Part shown: positions 36,688-44,986 of the stretch, in pieces
How positions within the stretch are numbered: position 1 is the stretch's first letter
Layout of the letters: each line of letters opens with the position of its first letter
From: Bordetella parapertussis
GTDB taxonomy: Bacteria; Pseudomonadota; Gammaproteobacteria; Burkholderiales; Burkholderiaceae_B
Reading direction: 5' to 3'
DNA: 64,000 nt
Assembly (NCBI GenBank): GCA_945872285.1
Contig: CAMBZR010000004.1
Span: 18,117-82,116 of the forward strand
Notes under the pieces: model-generated
What the model was told of the DNA's origin: nothing
The model's input: the letters and a program-made list of their open reading frames with translations, nothing else
The model's database searches: none
Position numbers and translations under genes: made by a program

Positions 36688-37450
36688 AACAATCTCAACC
36701 TTGCATGCGCCAATGCCAGCGATGGCATTGCACGATGTCGACGTGGCTTATCACGGGGATATTCGAATTTTGCAAGACCTGAGTTTGCGAGTTGAACAAG
36801 GCGGTATTACAGGTGTGATTGGCCCCAACGGTGCAGGTAAGTCGACCGCCTTACGCACCTTGTTTGGTTTGCTCAAGCCTGTGAAAGGCGATGTGTACTT
36901 GGGCGGCAAGTGCGTCACCGGTATTGCCCCTTGGTCTTTTATTTCGCATGGTGTGGCCATGGTGCCGCAAAGTCGTAGTCTGTTTAATGAATTGAGCGTT
37001 GACGACAATTTACGACTGGCCTGCTGGACATTTCGTGGCGACAAAGTGCGTGTCGAACAAGCACTTGAGCGTGCCTACAGTCGGTTTCCAATGCTTAAAG
37101 ATAAGCGCAACCAGATGGCAGGTGCGATGAGCGGCGGTCAGCAACGATTTTTAGAACTCGGTCGTGCGTTGGTGTTGGATCCCAAGGTGTTGTTGCTTGA
37201 CGAACCCACGGCGATGGTGGCGCCTAGATTGAGCGCCGAGATCTACGATTTTATTGCCGGGTTGCCCGCCCAAGGCATTTCGGTATTGCTGATTGATCAG
37301 AATGTGCGTCAATGTGTCAGAGTGTCGACACATGTCTATGTACTGGAGTTAGGTCGTAACAAAGTCAGTGGCAGTGTGCAGGATTTCGCGCAAGACCATA
37401 CGTTGCGGGATTTAATCGCGCAATGGGTGGATTACAAAATCGATTCTTAA
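36677..37450 (+). CDS. livF: ABC transporter ATP-binding protein, LivF type
   Basis: 257-aa second ATPase of the Liv transporter. Walker A GPNGAGKST, signature MSGGQQRFLELGRAL, Walker B VLLLDEPTAMVAP. The usual SLGLAP after Walker B is TAMVAP here, and the switch His appears replaced (LIDQNV), as in other LivF proteins. The start is uncertain: TTG 36677 overlaps livG, while ATG 36713 or 36722 would give MPAMALHD or MALHD starts. Confidence 0.9.
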   Translation: MVIETISTLHAPMPAMALHDVDVAYHGDIRILQDLSLRVEQGGITGVIGPNGAGKSTALRTLFGLLKPVKGDVYLGGKCVTGIAPWSFISHGVAMVPQSRSLFNELSVDDNLRLACWTFRGDKVRVEQALERAYSRFPMLKDKRNQMAGAMSGGQQRFLELGRALVLDPKVLLLDEPTAMVAPRLSAEIYDFIAGLPAQGISVLLIDQNVRQCVRVSTHVYVLELGRNKVSGSVQDFAQDHTLRDLIAQWVDYKIDS

Positions 37451-37468
37451 GCCCTTAAGGAGACTTAC

Positions 37469-38695
37469 ATGTTCAAACGTGAATTGTTCAAAGCCATTCT
37501 GGCTGCAAGTGTGTTGTCTTTACCCGCTGCACAAGCTTATGCGCAGGCCGATAAGCCGATTCGAATTGGTATGACAGTCTCGTCAAGTGGTACGTTTGCT
37601 TTGGCGGCGCAGTCTGGCCAGCGCGGTGTTGAGATTTGGATTGATGATGTGAATGCGCGCGGTGGAATCGATATTGGAGGAGTCAAACGCAAGCTTGAGT
37701 TGGTTAAGCTCGATGATCGTAGTGATAAAACGATTATTCCAAAAGTGTACGAAACCCTGATCAAAGAAGAAAAGTGTGACTTTTTGTTTGGACCCTTTGG
37801 CTCGACGCTGACCAGTGCGGCAGCCAGTACGACCGAAACGAACAACAAGATGATGATTATTTGGTCGGCGTCTGCAGATTCAATTTACGCACAAGGCTTT
37901 AAGTCGATTGTGTCGGCTACGCAGATTGCCGGCACACTACTGGGCCAAAACGGCGTGCGTGCCTTGCACGCGATGGGCGTCAAAAAGATTGCGTTTGCCT
38001 ATCTTGACGAGCCGTTTCCGGCCTCGTTGACCCAAGGCGCTGTCGCTTTGGCAAAAGAGCTTGGTATGGAAGTCACGCAAAATGAAAAATTTGCCAAAGG
38101 CACCAAAGATTTCAATATCATGATCCAGAAAGCCAAGGCCAGTGGTGCCGAGGCATTTTATCCAACGGCCTACGAAGGGGACCAGATGACCATTGCGCGG
38201 CAGTTACGCGAGACAAATGCGTTATTTAAAGCCGTCTATTTTGTCTATGCCTCGCAACCGCAGTTTTTACAGCAAGCGGGTAAGGATGGCTTATACGCCT
38301 TAAGCCAAACGCTATTACATGACAAAATTAACTGGAAGGTCACGCATGGTTTGAATCGCGAACAAATGACGGCACGCTACGCAAAAATGTTTCCGAATGC
38401 CCAATACCCCGCTGACTTTCAGACTGCTTTAGCTTACGGCGCAGGTGTTGTTGCAGAAGAGATGATTAAGAAGGCGCAGTCGTTAGACGCGGCCAAACTT
38501 AAACAGGCGGCGCTTGATTTGAACGACAAGATGGTGACCATTACCGGCGAATACAAGATCGACAATACCGGCAAACAGTTTAAAAACGAATTTGCCATCA
38601 TGCAAAATATGCCGAAGGGCCCAGAAGTAATTTACCCGCCAGCAGTGGCAACAGCAAAAGGTGTGTACCCAGCGCCTGCGTTTAACGCACGGTAA
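37469..38695 (+). CDS. Periplasmic substrate-binding protein of the Liv-type transporter
   Basis: 408-aa Peripla_BP_6 protein with a Sec signal (cleavage near AYAQA, residue 27). Start MFKRELFKAIL behind AAGGAG. The ligand lobe begins IRIGMTVSSSGTFALAAQSGQRGVE, as in amino acid/amide receptors. It completes the amidase-livMHGF-receptor operon and is followed by an intrinsic terminator. Confidence 0.93.
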   Translation: MFKRELFKAILAASVLSLPAAQAYAQADKPIRIGMTVSSSGTFALAAQSGQRGVEIWIDDVNARGGIDIGGVKRKLELVKLDDRSDKTIIPKVYETLIKEEKCDFLFGPFGSTLTSAAASTTETNNKMMIIWSASADSIYAQGFKSIVSATQIAGTLLGQNGVRALHAMGVKKIAFAYLDEPFPASLTQGAVALAKELGMEVTQNEKFAKGTKDFNIMIQKAKASGAEAFYPTAYEGDQMTIARQLRETNALFKAVYFVYASQPQFLQQAGKDGLYALSQTLLHDKINWKVTHGLNREQMTARYAKMFPNAQYPADFQTALAYGAGVVAEEMIKKAQSLDAAKLKQAALDLNDKMVTITGEYKIDNTGKQFKNEFAIMQNMPKGPEVIYPPAVATAKGVYPAPAFNAR

Positions 38696-38701
38696 ACGTG
38701 C

Positions 38702-38759
38702 ACACGTTCTAGTCTAAGCTTGGTCGTGTTGCGCTCGTTAAGCGTACACGTTCTAGTCT
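38702..38759 (+). repeat. Pair of 14-bp direct repeats after the receptor gene
   Basis: ACACGTTCTAGTCT occurs at 38702-38715 and again at 38746-38759, start to start 44 bases apart, directly between the receptor gene stop and its terminator. Function unknown; it may be a remnant of a short duplication. Confidence 0.6.
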
Positions 38760-38769
38760 CAGTCAGATA

Positions 38770-38806
38770 CCGCGGCCTTGCACTCAGCAAGCGTCGCGGT
38801 TTTTTT
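38770..38806 (+). terminator. Rho-independent terminator of the amidase/Liv operon
   Basis: CCGCG (38770-38774) pairs with CGCGG (38795-38799), and CTTGC (38777-38781) with GCAAG (38787-38791) around an ACTCA loop, followed by seven T (38800-38806). Confidence 0.85.
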
Positions 38807-38844
38807 AGTAGGCGATGCTTCGCCTGTTCAGTGCGCAGTCGTTA

Positions 38845-39585
38845 CTATTTTTTCAGTAACTTCGCCACAGCCGCCTGCGCTTCTTCTGATTGCAGGCGTT
38901 CAGAAAACAAACCAAACTCATAATTCAGCGTTTCATGCAGAATGGGGCGCTGCGCGTGTTTCATCATGTGCTTTGACAGCTGCAAGGCTTGTGGGGGAAG
39001 GGCGGCGAGTTCATCGCCTAGCGCTTGCGCGATCGCCAAGGCTTGGCCAGCGTGGGTCACCTGAGTGATAAACCCGGCCTCAAACGCCTCTTGTGCGCCA
39101 AAGGTTTTGCCCCGCAGCAGCCAGTCTGAGGCGCGCCGCGCGCCAACAATTTGCGCGAGCAAGACACTTGAGGCGCCTTCAGGGCAAAGCCCTAGTGCCA
39201 CAAACGGGATCGTGAACAAGGCATTATCCGCCGCGCAGATAAAATCACAGTGCTGCAGCATCGTCACGCCGATGCCGATTGCGCGCCCTTCAACAGCCGC
39301 AATGATTGGCAAATCGCAATCGATCAGGCTGCGCAATAAAATGATGCCACCACTATCGCCCTCGGTGCGAGGTTTTTGAAAATCTTTTAAGTCATTGCCT
39401 GCGGTGAAATAGTTGCTTGCACCCGTGATCACAAGGGCACGACAATCTTTTTTTGTACTAGCGGCACGCACGTGCTCAGCTAAGGACAGATAGGTAGCAA
39501 CGTCAAGCGCATTGCGACGCTCGGGGCGATTGATCGTCAGCGTGAGCACGCCGTTGTTTTCGTGCGTTAAAACTGTCGCGTTCAT
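38845..39585 (-). CDS. Enoyl-CoA hydratase/isomerase family protein
   Basis: 246-aa crotonase-fold protein. The oxyanion-hole strands are present (ALVITGASNYFTAGNDLKDF and AVEGRAIGIGVTMLQHCD). The catalytic Glu positions differ from classical hydratase: the second Glu region reads PFVALGLCPEGASS, where the PEGASS Glu matches the isomerase-type enzymes, so an enoyl-CoA isomerase is as likely as a hydratase. Single gene convergent with the Liv operon; probably the last member of the catabolic block. Confidence 0.88.
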   Translation of the reverse strand: MNATVLTHENNGVLTLTINRPERRNALDVATYLSLAEHVRAASTKKDCRALVITGASNYFTAGNDLKDFQKPRTEGDSGGIILLRSLIDCDLPIIAAVEGRAIGIGVTMLQHCDFICAADNALFTIPFVALGLCPEGASSVLLAQIVGARRASDWLLRGKTFGAQEAFEAGFITQVTHAGQALAIAQALGDELAALPPQALQLSKHMMKHAQRPILHETLNYEFGLFSERLQSEEAQAAVAKLLKK

Positions 39586-39596
39586 TGGCTCATCCT

Positions 39597-39633
39597 AAAA
39601 AAAGGTCAACCTCTGAGATCTCAGAGCTTGACC
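39597..39633 (-). terminator. Rho-independent terminator downstream of the BI-1 gene
   Basis: On the minus strand GGTCAA and CTCTGAGA pair with TCTCAGAG and TTGACC (one mismatch), followed by seven T (A-run 39597-39603 on the plus strand). It ends transcription from the BI-1/YccA gene and insulates the hydratase gene. Confidence 0.8.
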
Positions 39634-39670
39634 CTTCTTTTTACCTCAACTTGGCACCGAGGTGTTTGCT

Positions 39671-39701
39671 GAGGTGCTTAGCACCTCGCGCTGCTTAGCG
39701 C
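39671..39701. repeat. Two tandem hairpins in the BI-1 3' region
   Basis: GAGGTGC-TTA-GCACCTC (39671-39687) is directly followed by GCGCT-GCTT-AGCGC (39688-39701). Both lie between the BI-1 stop and the main terminator and could stabilise the mRNA 3' end. Confidence 0.5.
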
Positions 39702-39717
39702 ATTGCCAAGATTCAAC

Positions 39718-40422
39718 TTAATCGCGACTGCCGCCTGTGATGCCTAAGATGGCAAGCAGGTTCGCAAACACGTTGTACACGTCTAAGTAGATCGCAAGCG
39801 TTGCCGACACGTAGTTGGTTTCGCCGCCGTTCACCACACGTTGCAAATCAATCAGCATAAAGGCCGAGAAGATCACAATCGCCACCACCGAAATGGTCAG
39901 CATCAAGGCAGGTAACTGCAAGAAGATGTTGGCGACGCTGGCAAGAATCAAGATCACCACGCCGACGAACATAAACTTACCAAGCCCCGACAGATCACGT
40001 TTGATCGACGTAGCCAGCGTTGCCATCGTGCCAAACACGGCTGCCGTGCCACCAAAGGCAAACATCACCAGTTGTGTGCCGTTGCTCATGCCGAGCACGT
40101 GGCCCAGCAGGCGCGAGAGCATCATGCCCATGAAGAACGTAAAGAGCAGCAGCAGGCCAACGCCGAGCGAGGTCTCTTTGTTCTTTTCGATCAAATACAT
40201 CAAGCCAAAGGCGCCGACCAAAAAGACGATTATCGAAATGAACGGGCTGGTTGCCATGACTTGATTGATGCCACTGTACATACCAAAGGCTGCGCCCAGA
40301 ACAGTCGGAATCAGCGAGATGGCCAGCAACCAATAGGTGTTGCGCAGCACGCGATTACGTACCGCGACGTCAGCGACGTCACTAAATTGGCCGGGATTTA
40401 AAGAAGGACGATATTCAGACAT
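39718..40422 (-). CDS. Bax inhibitor-1 / YccA family membrane protein
   Basis: 234-aa protein with about seven hydrophobic helices and the UPF0005 features: an N-terminal soluble segment, LRNTYWLLAISLIPT, MYLIEKN and a C-terminal YLDVYNVFANLLAILG with acidic residues in the membrane. Relatives act as pH-sensitive calcium leak channels or as FtsH modulators. The gene is monocistronic, with its own terminator. Confidence 0.93.
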   Translation of the reverse strand: MSEYRPSLNPGQFSDVADVAVRNRVLRNTYWLLAISLIPTVLGAAFGMYSGINQVMATSPFISIIVFLVGAFGLMYLIEKNKETSLGVGLLLLFTFFMGMMLSRLLGHVLGMSNGTQLVMFAFGGTAAVFGTMATLATSIKRDLSGLGKFMFVGVVILILASVANIFLQLPALMLTISVVAIVIFSAFMLIDLQRVVNGGETNYVSATLAIYLDVYNVFANLLAILGITGGSRD

Positions 40423-40638
40423 AGTTAGCTCCTGTCACAAAATTGGACTTAGGTAAATTGTGTTCACCTCAGTCTATGACCGAAAGCATACCTGACAGTT
40501 CCCTGAATGGCTAGATTTCCTACAAATTGTGGTGTTTTTCGCAACGAAACTGAAAAGACCCATGCTCTCCCGAGTTCATACATGGCGATGACTCGACGCG
40601 CACGAGACCAATCGCTTGCAGTTCAGGCAGGTGTGCGG

Positions 40639-41070
40639 TCAGGCCAACTGATGGGCTTTGAGGTCGTGCCCACCCGCTTTGTACTGCGCCCAGCGCAGAC
40701 GAGCGGCGATTTTGTCGTCTTCGTCGTCAGAAACAATTTCGATCACGCGAGCGGTGCTGCCTAAGGTGGGCGGACACAGATCGTCAAGATTGAGCAGCCA
40801 GGCCGTAGCGGGTGCGCGCGCCAAGACTGGCCCTAAGTTGCTTGAGACCAGCCAAATTGGTGTTTGCTCGGCTAAAGGGTCCGTGGCCATCACGTGCGGA
40901 ACAAAAGCCGTAGGTTCAACGGCCCACAGTTTGTCATCAAACGCTTTGAGTCGTTGAGCGTCGCTGCAATAGACCACGATTTGATGGCCCGCAAGATATT
41001 GCTTGAGCGTGGTTTGACACGCCTGCGTGATTTTTTCAGTTGCGCCAAAAGCAAAATCGATACGGGCCAT
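40639..41070 (-). CDS. holC: DNA polymerase III subunit chi
   Basis: 143-aa clamp-loader accessory subunit that contacts SSB. Start MARIDFAFGATEKITQACQ, then KQYLAGHQIVVYCSD and a LAEQTPIWLVSS segment typical of HolC. It lies nine bases after pepA, an arrangement found across proteobacteria. The 216-base gap between it and the BI-1 gene holds only the BI-1 upstream region. Confidence 0.9.
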   Translation of the reverse strand: MARIDFAFGATEKITQACQTTLKQYLAGHQIVVYCSDAQRLKAFDDKLWAVEPTAFVPHVMATDPLAEQTPIWLVSSNLGPVLARAPATAWLLNLDDLCPPTLGSTARVIEIVSDDEDDKIAARLRWAQYKAGGHDLKAHQLA

Positions 41071-41079
41071 TTGTTTGAC

Positions 41080-42594
41080 CTAGGCTTGGTTGATCAGATA
41101 TTGCAGCAACATAGGCACGGGTCGCGCGGTTGAGCCTTTTTCACCACCGCCACGCCAGGCAGTACCGGCGATATCGAGGTGGGCCCAAGGGTAGGCCTTA
41201 GCAAAGCGCGATAAAAAGCACGCGGCTGTTACTGCCCCACCAGGCTGGCCGCCAATATTAGCCATATCCGCAAAGTTCGACTTCAGTTGTTCTTGATAAG
41301 CGTCGTCAAGCGGCAAGCGCCAGGCCGTATCCATTGACTGTCTGCCGGCCGCTAACAAAGCCTCGGCTAACGCGTCGTCGGTTGAAAACAAGCCTGTGTT
41401 GACCTTGCCCAGGGCGACAACGCAGGCACCCGTTAAGGTTGCGATGTCAATCACGGCCGAGGGTTTAAAGCGTTCGGCGTAGGTCAGGGCGTCGCACAAA
41501 ATTAACCGACCTTCAGCGTCTGTGTTGAGGATTTCGATTGTCTGGCCCGACATACTCGTGACGACATCGCCCGGTTTGTTGGCGGTGCCGCTAGGCATGT
41601 TCTCGCAGGTGGGGATCAGACCAATGATTTCGCCCGGCAAACCGATTTCAGCTAAGGCACGAAACGCGCCTAAAACACTCGCGGCTCCGCACATATCGAA
41701 CTTCATTTCGTCCATGGTGGCGGCCGGTTTGAGCGAGATACCACCCGAATCAAAGGTAACGCCTTTACCGACTAAAACAATTGGGCCCGCCGCGACTTTT
41801 GCCCCGCGCTTTGCGACGGCGGCTTTGCCTTTGTAGTGCAGCACAATAAACCGAGGTTGCTCAACCGAGCCGCGCGCGACAGATAAAAAGGAGCCCATCT
41901 TGAGCGCTTCGATCTGCTTGCGGTCAAGCACCTTGACACTGATACTTTTAAATTCTTTGCCCAGTTTTTTTGCTGCTTCACCCAGATAAGTTGGGGTGCA
42001 GATGTTACCCGGCAAATTGCCTAAGGTACGTGCCAGAGACATGCCGTTTGCCAGGGCACTGCCCTCGGTCATGCCAAGCGTGGCACTGGCGCGGTCTGCA
42101 GCATTTGCAAATTGCAGCGTCATTTTTTTGAGCTTTGGGCGCGCGTTCAGATCGGGCTTACCAAAGCTGGCGTCGTAGTGATAGGTGGCTTCGCCACAGG
42201 CCGCAGCGGCCGAACGGGCGCGCTCGCGCACTGACGTCGCACCACACTCAATCGCGGCCAAGGCTGAGGTGGCGTCTGCGAGCCGGGCTTGCACACAAAA
42301 CGAGGCAAAGGCCTGTTCGGCGCGTGCATGCGCGCGAGGGTTGTAGTCAGCTTGTTTGCCCAGGCCCACTAAGACCACCCGAGGCGAGGCCACGCCCGCA
42401 AGGTTGCGCAGTACCAGCGTGGCACCCGCGCGCGCCGAAAACTCGGCTTTGACGACGGCGCGCAGCGTACCTGCGCAAGCGCGGTCAAGCGCATCGGCGG
42501 CGGTGCTTAAGACGCCGTCGGCAAAGACACCGACCGCGAGTGCCGGCGTTTTTGTTTGATGGGGACTCGCTGAAATGCTGACACTGAAATCCAT
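41080..42594 (-). CDS. pepA: Leucyl aminopeptidase (cytosol aminopeptidase) PepA
   Basis: 504-aa M17 family metallopeptidase that removes N-terminal residues from peptides. The family signature NTDAEGRLIL is present, with the metal ligands in VGKGVTFDSGG and KFDMCGAAS. The C-terminal half ends with HLDIAGTAWRGGGEKGSTARPV. It leads the pepA-holC operon and is divergent from the cysB-like gene. Confidence 0.96.
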   Translation of the reverse strand: MDFSVSISASPHQTKTPALAVGVFADGVLSTAADALDRACAGTLRAVVKAEFSARAGATLVLRNLAGVASPRVVLVGLGKQADYNPRAHARAEQAFASFCVQARLADATSALAAIECGATSVRERARSAAAACGEATYHYDASFGKPDLNARPKLKKMTLQFANAADRASATLGMTEGSALANGMSLARTLGNLPGNICTPTYLGEAAKKLGKEFKSISVKVLDRKQIEALKMGSFLSVARGSVEQPRFIVLHYKGKAAVAKRGAKVAAGPIVLVGKGVTFDSGGISLKPAATMDEMKFDMCGAASVLGAFRALAEIGLPGEIIGLIPTCENMPSGTANKPGDVVTSMSGQTIEILNTDAEGRLILCDALTYAERFKPSAVIDIATLTGACVVALGKVNTGLFSTDDALAEALLAAGRQSMDTAWRLPLDDAYQEQLKSNFADMANIGGQPGGAVTAACFLSRFAKAYPWAHLDIAGTAWRGGGEKGSTARPVPMLLQYLINQA

Positions 42595-42770
42595 GAGGAC
42601 AACCTCTAAACGTGAACAATGATTGAATTATCTCGCAAGTTGCCGAGAGGATAGAAGCTTATTCCAAAAAGTTATTATAATTATTTTCTATATTACTTAT
42701 AATCGTTATTTGGCTTTTTGCCAGATTGACGACGCCCTTTTTAAACTGGCGCAGTTTTACGGAGACAACC

Positions 42771-43718
42771 ATGAATTTGCAGCAATTTCGCTTTGTTCGA
42801 GAAACCATTCGACGCGATTTCAATTTGACCGAAGCGGCGCGCAGCTTGTTTACCTCGCAACCTGGCGTCTCAAAAGCCATTCTCGAGTTTGAGGACGAGC
42901 TAGGGGTGCAGATTTTTGAGCGTCATGGCAAGCGCATTAAAGGCCTCACCAAGCCTGGCACGGCGGTGGCGCAGGTGGTCGAACGTATTATGCGCGAAGT
43001 TGATAATCTTAAAAAAGTGAGTGACGAATTCGCTCGTCGCGACGAGGGCAGCTTGGTGATCGCCTGTACGCACACGCAGGCGCGCTACGTCTTGCCAAAG
43101 ATTATTCCTGCATTTCGAAAGCAGTTTCCAAAGGTGCACTTGTCTTTGGCCGAGGGGAGCCCGCCACAGCTTGCAGAGATGGTGTTGCACGAGCAGGCGG
43201 ATTTGGCGATTGCAACCGAGTCGCTCGGCCTGACTCCGGGCCTCGAGACCCTGCCTTGCTACACCTGGGAACACACTGTGGTGGTGCGACCCGAGCACCC
43301 ACTGGTGGCCTTGTCAGGTAAAAAGGGCTTTGTTTTAACCCTAGAGCAGGTAGCGAACTACCCCCTAGTGACCTATGACCGAGCGTTTTCAGGCCGCCGT
43401 TCGGTTGACCGTGCGTTTGACGCCAAAGGTTTAACTCCCGATATTGTGCTTGAGGCGATTGATGCCGACGTGATTAAAACCTACGTTGATGTGGGTTTAG
43501 GAATCGGTATCATCGCGGGCGTGGCCTATGAGCCGTTGCGTGACACGAATCTGGTCAGTATCCCTTGTGGGCACCTGTTTGGGGTGCAAACGACACGCGT
43601 GGCCTTGAAGTCAGGCGTATTTTTACGGGACTACGTCTACACCTTTATCGCCATGTTGACGCCAGAGCTGAGTGAGGCAGAAATACGTGAACGTGTTGAA
43701 AATAAACAAGAAAAATAA
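42771..43718 (+). CDS. cysB: CysB-family LysR-type transcriptional regulator
   Basis: 315-aa LysR protein. It starts MNLQQFRFVRETIRRDFNLTEAA with the winged HTH at 1-60, and the inducer domain follows with CTHTQARYVLPKIIPAFRKQFP, the CysB/Cbl hallmark. CysB responds to N-acetylserine and sulfate supply and activates sulfur assimilation. ATG 42771 follows GGAG. The 176-base upstream region is AT-rich with a TATAAT at 42698-42703. CysB versus Cbl cannot be separated here. Confidence 0.9.
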   Translation: MNLQQFRFVRETIRRDFNLTEAARSLFTSQPGVSKAILEFEDELGVQIFERHGKRIKGLTKPGTAVAQVVERIMREVDNLKKVSDEFARRDEGSLVIACTHTQARYVLPKIIPAFRKQFPKVHLSLAEGSPPQLAEMVLHEQADLAIATESLGLTPGLETLPCYTWEHTVVVRPEHPLVALSGKKGFVLTLEQVANYPLVTYDRAFSGRRSVDRAFDAKGLTPDIVLEAIDADVIKTYVDVGLGIGIIAGVAYEPLRDTNLVSIPCGHLFGVQTTRVALKSGVFLRDYVYTFIAMLTPELSEAEIRERVENKQEK

Positions 43719-43747
43719 TATATAAATGAGAATAGGTATTATTACGC

Positions 43748-43775
43748 TTGCTTTATAAATAAGAATCATTATCAT
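43748..43775 (+). promoter_or_regulatory. Putative promoter with embedded Fur box upstream of the DUF2325 gene
   Basis: A 19-base site at 43755-43773 matches the Fur consensus at 14 positions, with the right half ATCATTATC exact. It sits between TTGCTT (43748-43753) and TATCAT (43770-43775), 16 bases apart, so Fur-Fe(II) binding would block polymerase. The gene is predicted to be induced by iron limitation. Confidence 0.6.
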
Positions 43776-43809
43776 CTAGTCTGTTCATTCTTAATTTTTA
43801 GGAGCAGCT

Positions 43810-44148
43810 ATGATCCCTTCCCTTAGTGCAGTGGTGGTCGGTGCCGACCGTCTCGGTAATATCCCTAACCTGTTACGCGAACACAATATCGCCATCACGC
43901 ATCACATCACTGGGCGCGACCCGTCTCATCAAAAAAAGGCATTGCAACTCCCCAGTGGGACGCAGGTGGTGATTTTGCTCACTGACTTTTTAGGCCACAA
44001 CGTCATGAAAACTTTCAGAAACGCAGCTCAAAAGGGGGGGATTCAGGTGGTGGCTTGTCGGCGCTCTGTGTGCGCGATGCAGCAGGCTCTTGCGCAAGGT
44101 GGCCTGTGTCAGGACGAGGGTTGCGAACTAAAGGCGAAGAGGGCCTAG
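43810..44148 (+). CDS. DUF2325 domain protein with paired CX4C motifs
   Basis: 112-aa protein. The Rossmann-like DUF2325 core (AVVVGADRLGNIPNLL, QVVILLTDFLGHNVMKTFRNAA) occupies most of it, and the C-terminus contains Cys83, Cys88, Cys100 and Cys105, two CX4C pairs that could bind a metal ion or Fe-S cluster. The family has no established function. The preceding region has a strong Fur box and a GGAG site seven bases before the ATG. It stands alone, followed by a convergent gene after 32 bases. Confidence 0.8.
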   Translation: MIPSLSAVVVGADRLGNIPNLLREHNIAITHHITGRDPSHQKKALQLPSGTQVVILLTDFLGHNVMKTFRNAAQKGGIQVVACRRSVCAMQQALAQGGLCQDEGCELKAKRA

Positions 44149-44180
44149 GCCTTAAGAGTTCGCTAGGGTGGGGCGCGTCT

Positions 44181-44771
44181 TTAAAGGCGGCGCGCACCAT
44201 TAAAACGCTTGGTCCAATAGGCCAGATTCATATTTTCAATTCTAACGACACCGCCGGCAGCCGGCGCGTGTACAAAGTGCTCCGATCCTAAATACACCCC
44301 AACGTGCGAGTTGCGACGCCCAAGGGTATTAAAAAACACTAGGTCGCCCACTTGCAGATCGCTTCGCGGCACCTCAGTGCCAAACAGGGCCATATCATAA
44401 GAGCGTGGCGGCAGCTTCAGGCCAAGCGATTGCTGGGCTGAATGCAGCACTAAGCCGCTGCAATCAAAACCGGTTTCGGGTGATTTTCCGCCCCAACGGT
44501 ATCGAATACCAAGTTGAGTGAGCGCCTGCAATGCTAAGGGATGGTTGATATCGTCCATCAAAAGGCCGGCACCGTTTTTAGAGCGGGATAAAAACGAGCC
44601 GATCGGATCCGCCGAAGTGCGCCAGTCTGTCGACGCGCTCAGGCCTGTGCCACCGGTGCCCGTGCACCCGCTCAACGCCGCTGTGAGCGCGCTTGCGCCT
44701 ACAAGCAGCGACAGACGCAGCCAACGAAAAAAAGTACAAGATGCAAGAGTGGTGAAAATCTTGTCAGGCAT
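44181..44771 (-). CDS. NlpC/P60-family (C40) peptidase lipoprotein
   Basis: 196-aa cell-wall hydrolase that cuts within peptide stems, for example the D-Glu-mDAP bond in the family. A lipoprotein signal ends in ALSGC (Cys36). The catalytic Cys104 (GFDCSGLV), His156 (NSHVGVYLG) and His168 (HFVHAP) make the triad. Single gene, convergent with DUF2325; the following 215 bases to prpE show no clear motif. Confidence 0.92.
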   Translation of the reverse strand: MPDKIFTTLASCTFFRWLRLSLLVGASALTAALSGCTGTGGTGLSASTDWRTSADPIGSFLSRSKNGAGLLMDDINHPLALQALTQLGIRYRWGGKSPETGFDCSGLVLHSAQQSLGLKLPPRSYDMALFGTEVPRSDLQVGDLVFFNTLGRRNSHVGVYLGSEHFVHAPAAGGVVRIENMNLAYWTKRFNGARRL

Positions 44772-44986
44772 TATCGAGTTGAGTGGTAAGGGTCAAAAAC
44801 AAACAGACCAGAGAATAAACATCGGCCAAGATAAAGTGACCAAGGTAAAAAATTGCGGGTCGACGTAAAAAAACCAACAATAAGCCAAGGGTGTTGCAAA
44901 GATGGCAAGCCTCGTGCAAGCTTTACCTGTCACAATGTTATTACAAAAAGCGATTGTTGCAACAAAAAGCACCCACGAGACCTCTG

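Noticed and set aside
40507-40764. Open 85-codon plus-strand frame between the BI-1 and holC genes
   Set aside because: It runs into the antisense of holC, shows no conserved motif, and its upstream region is the BI-1 control region.
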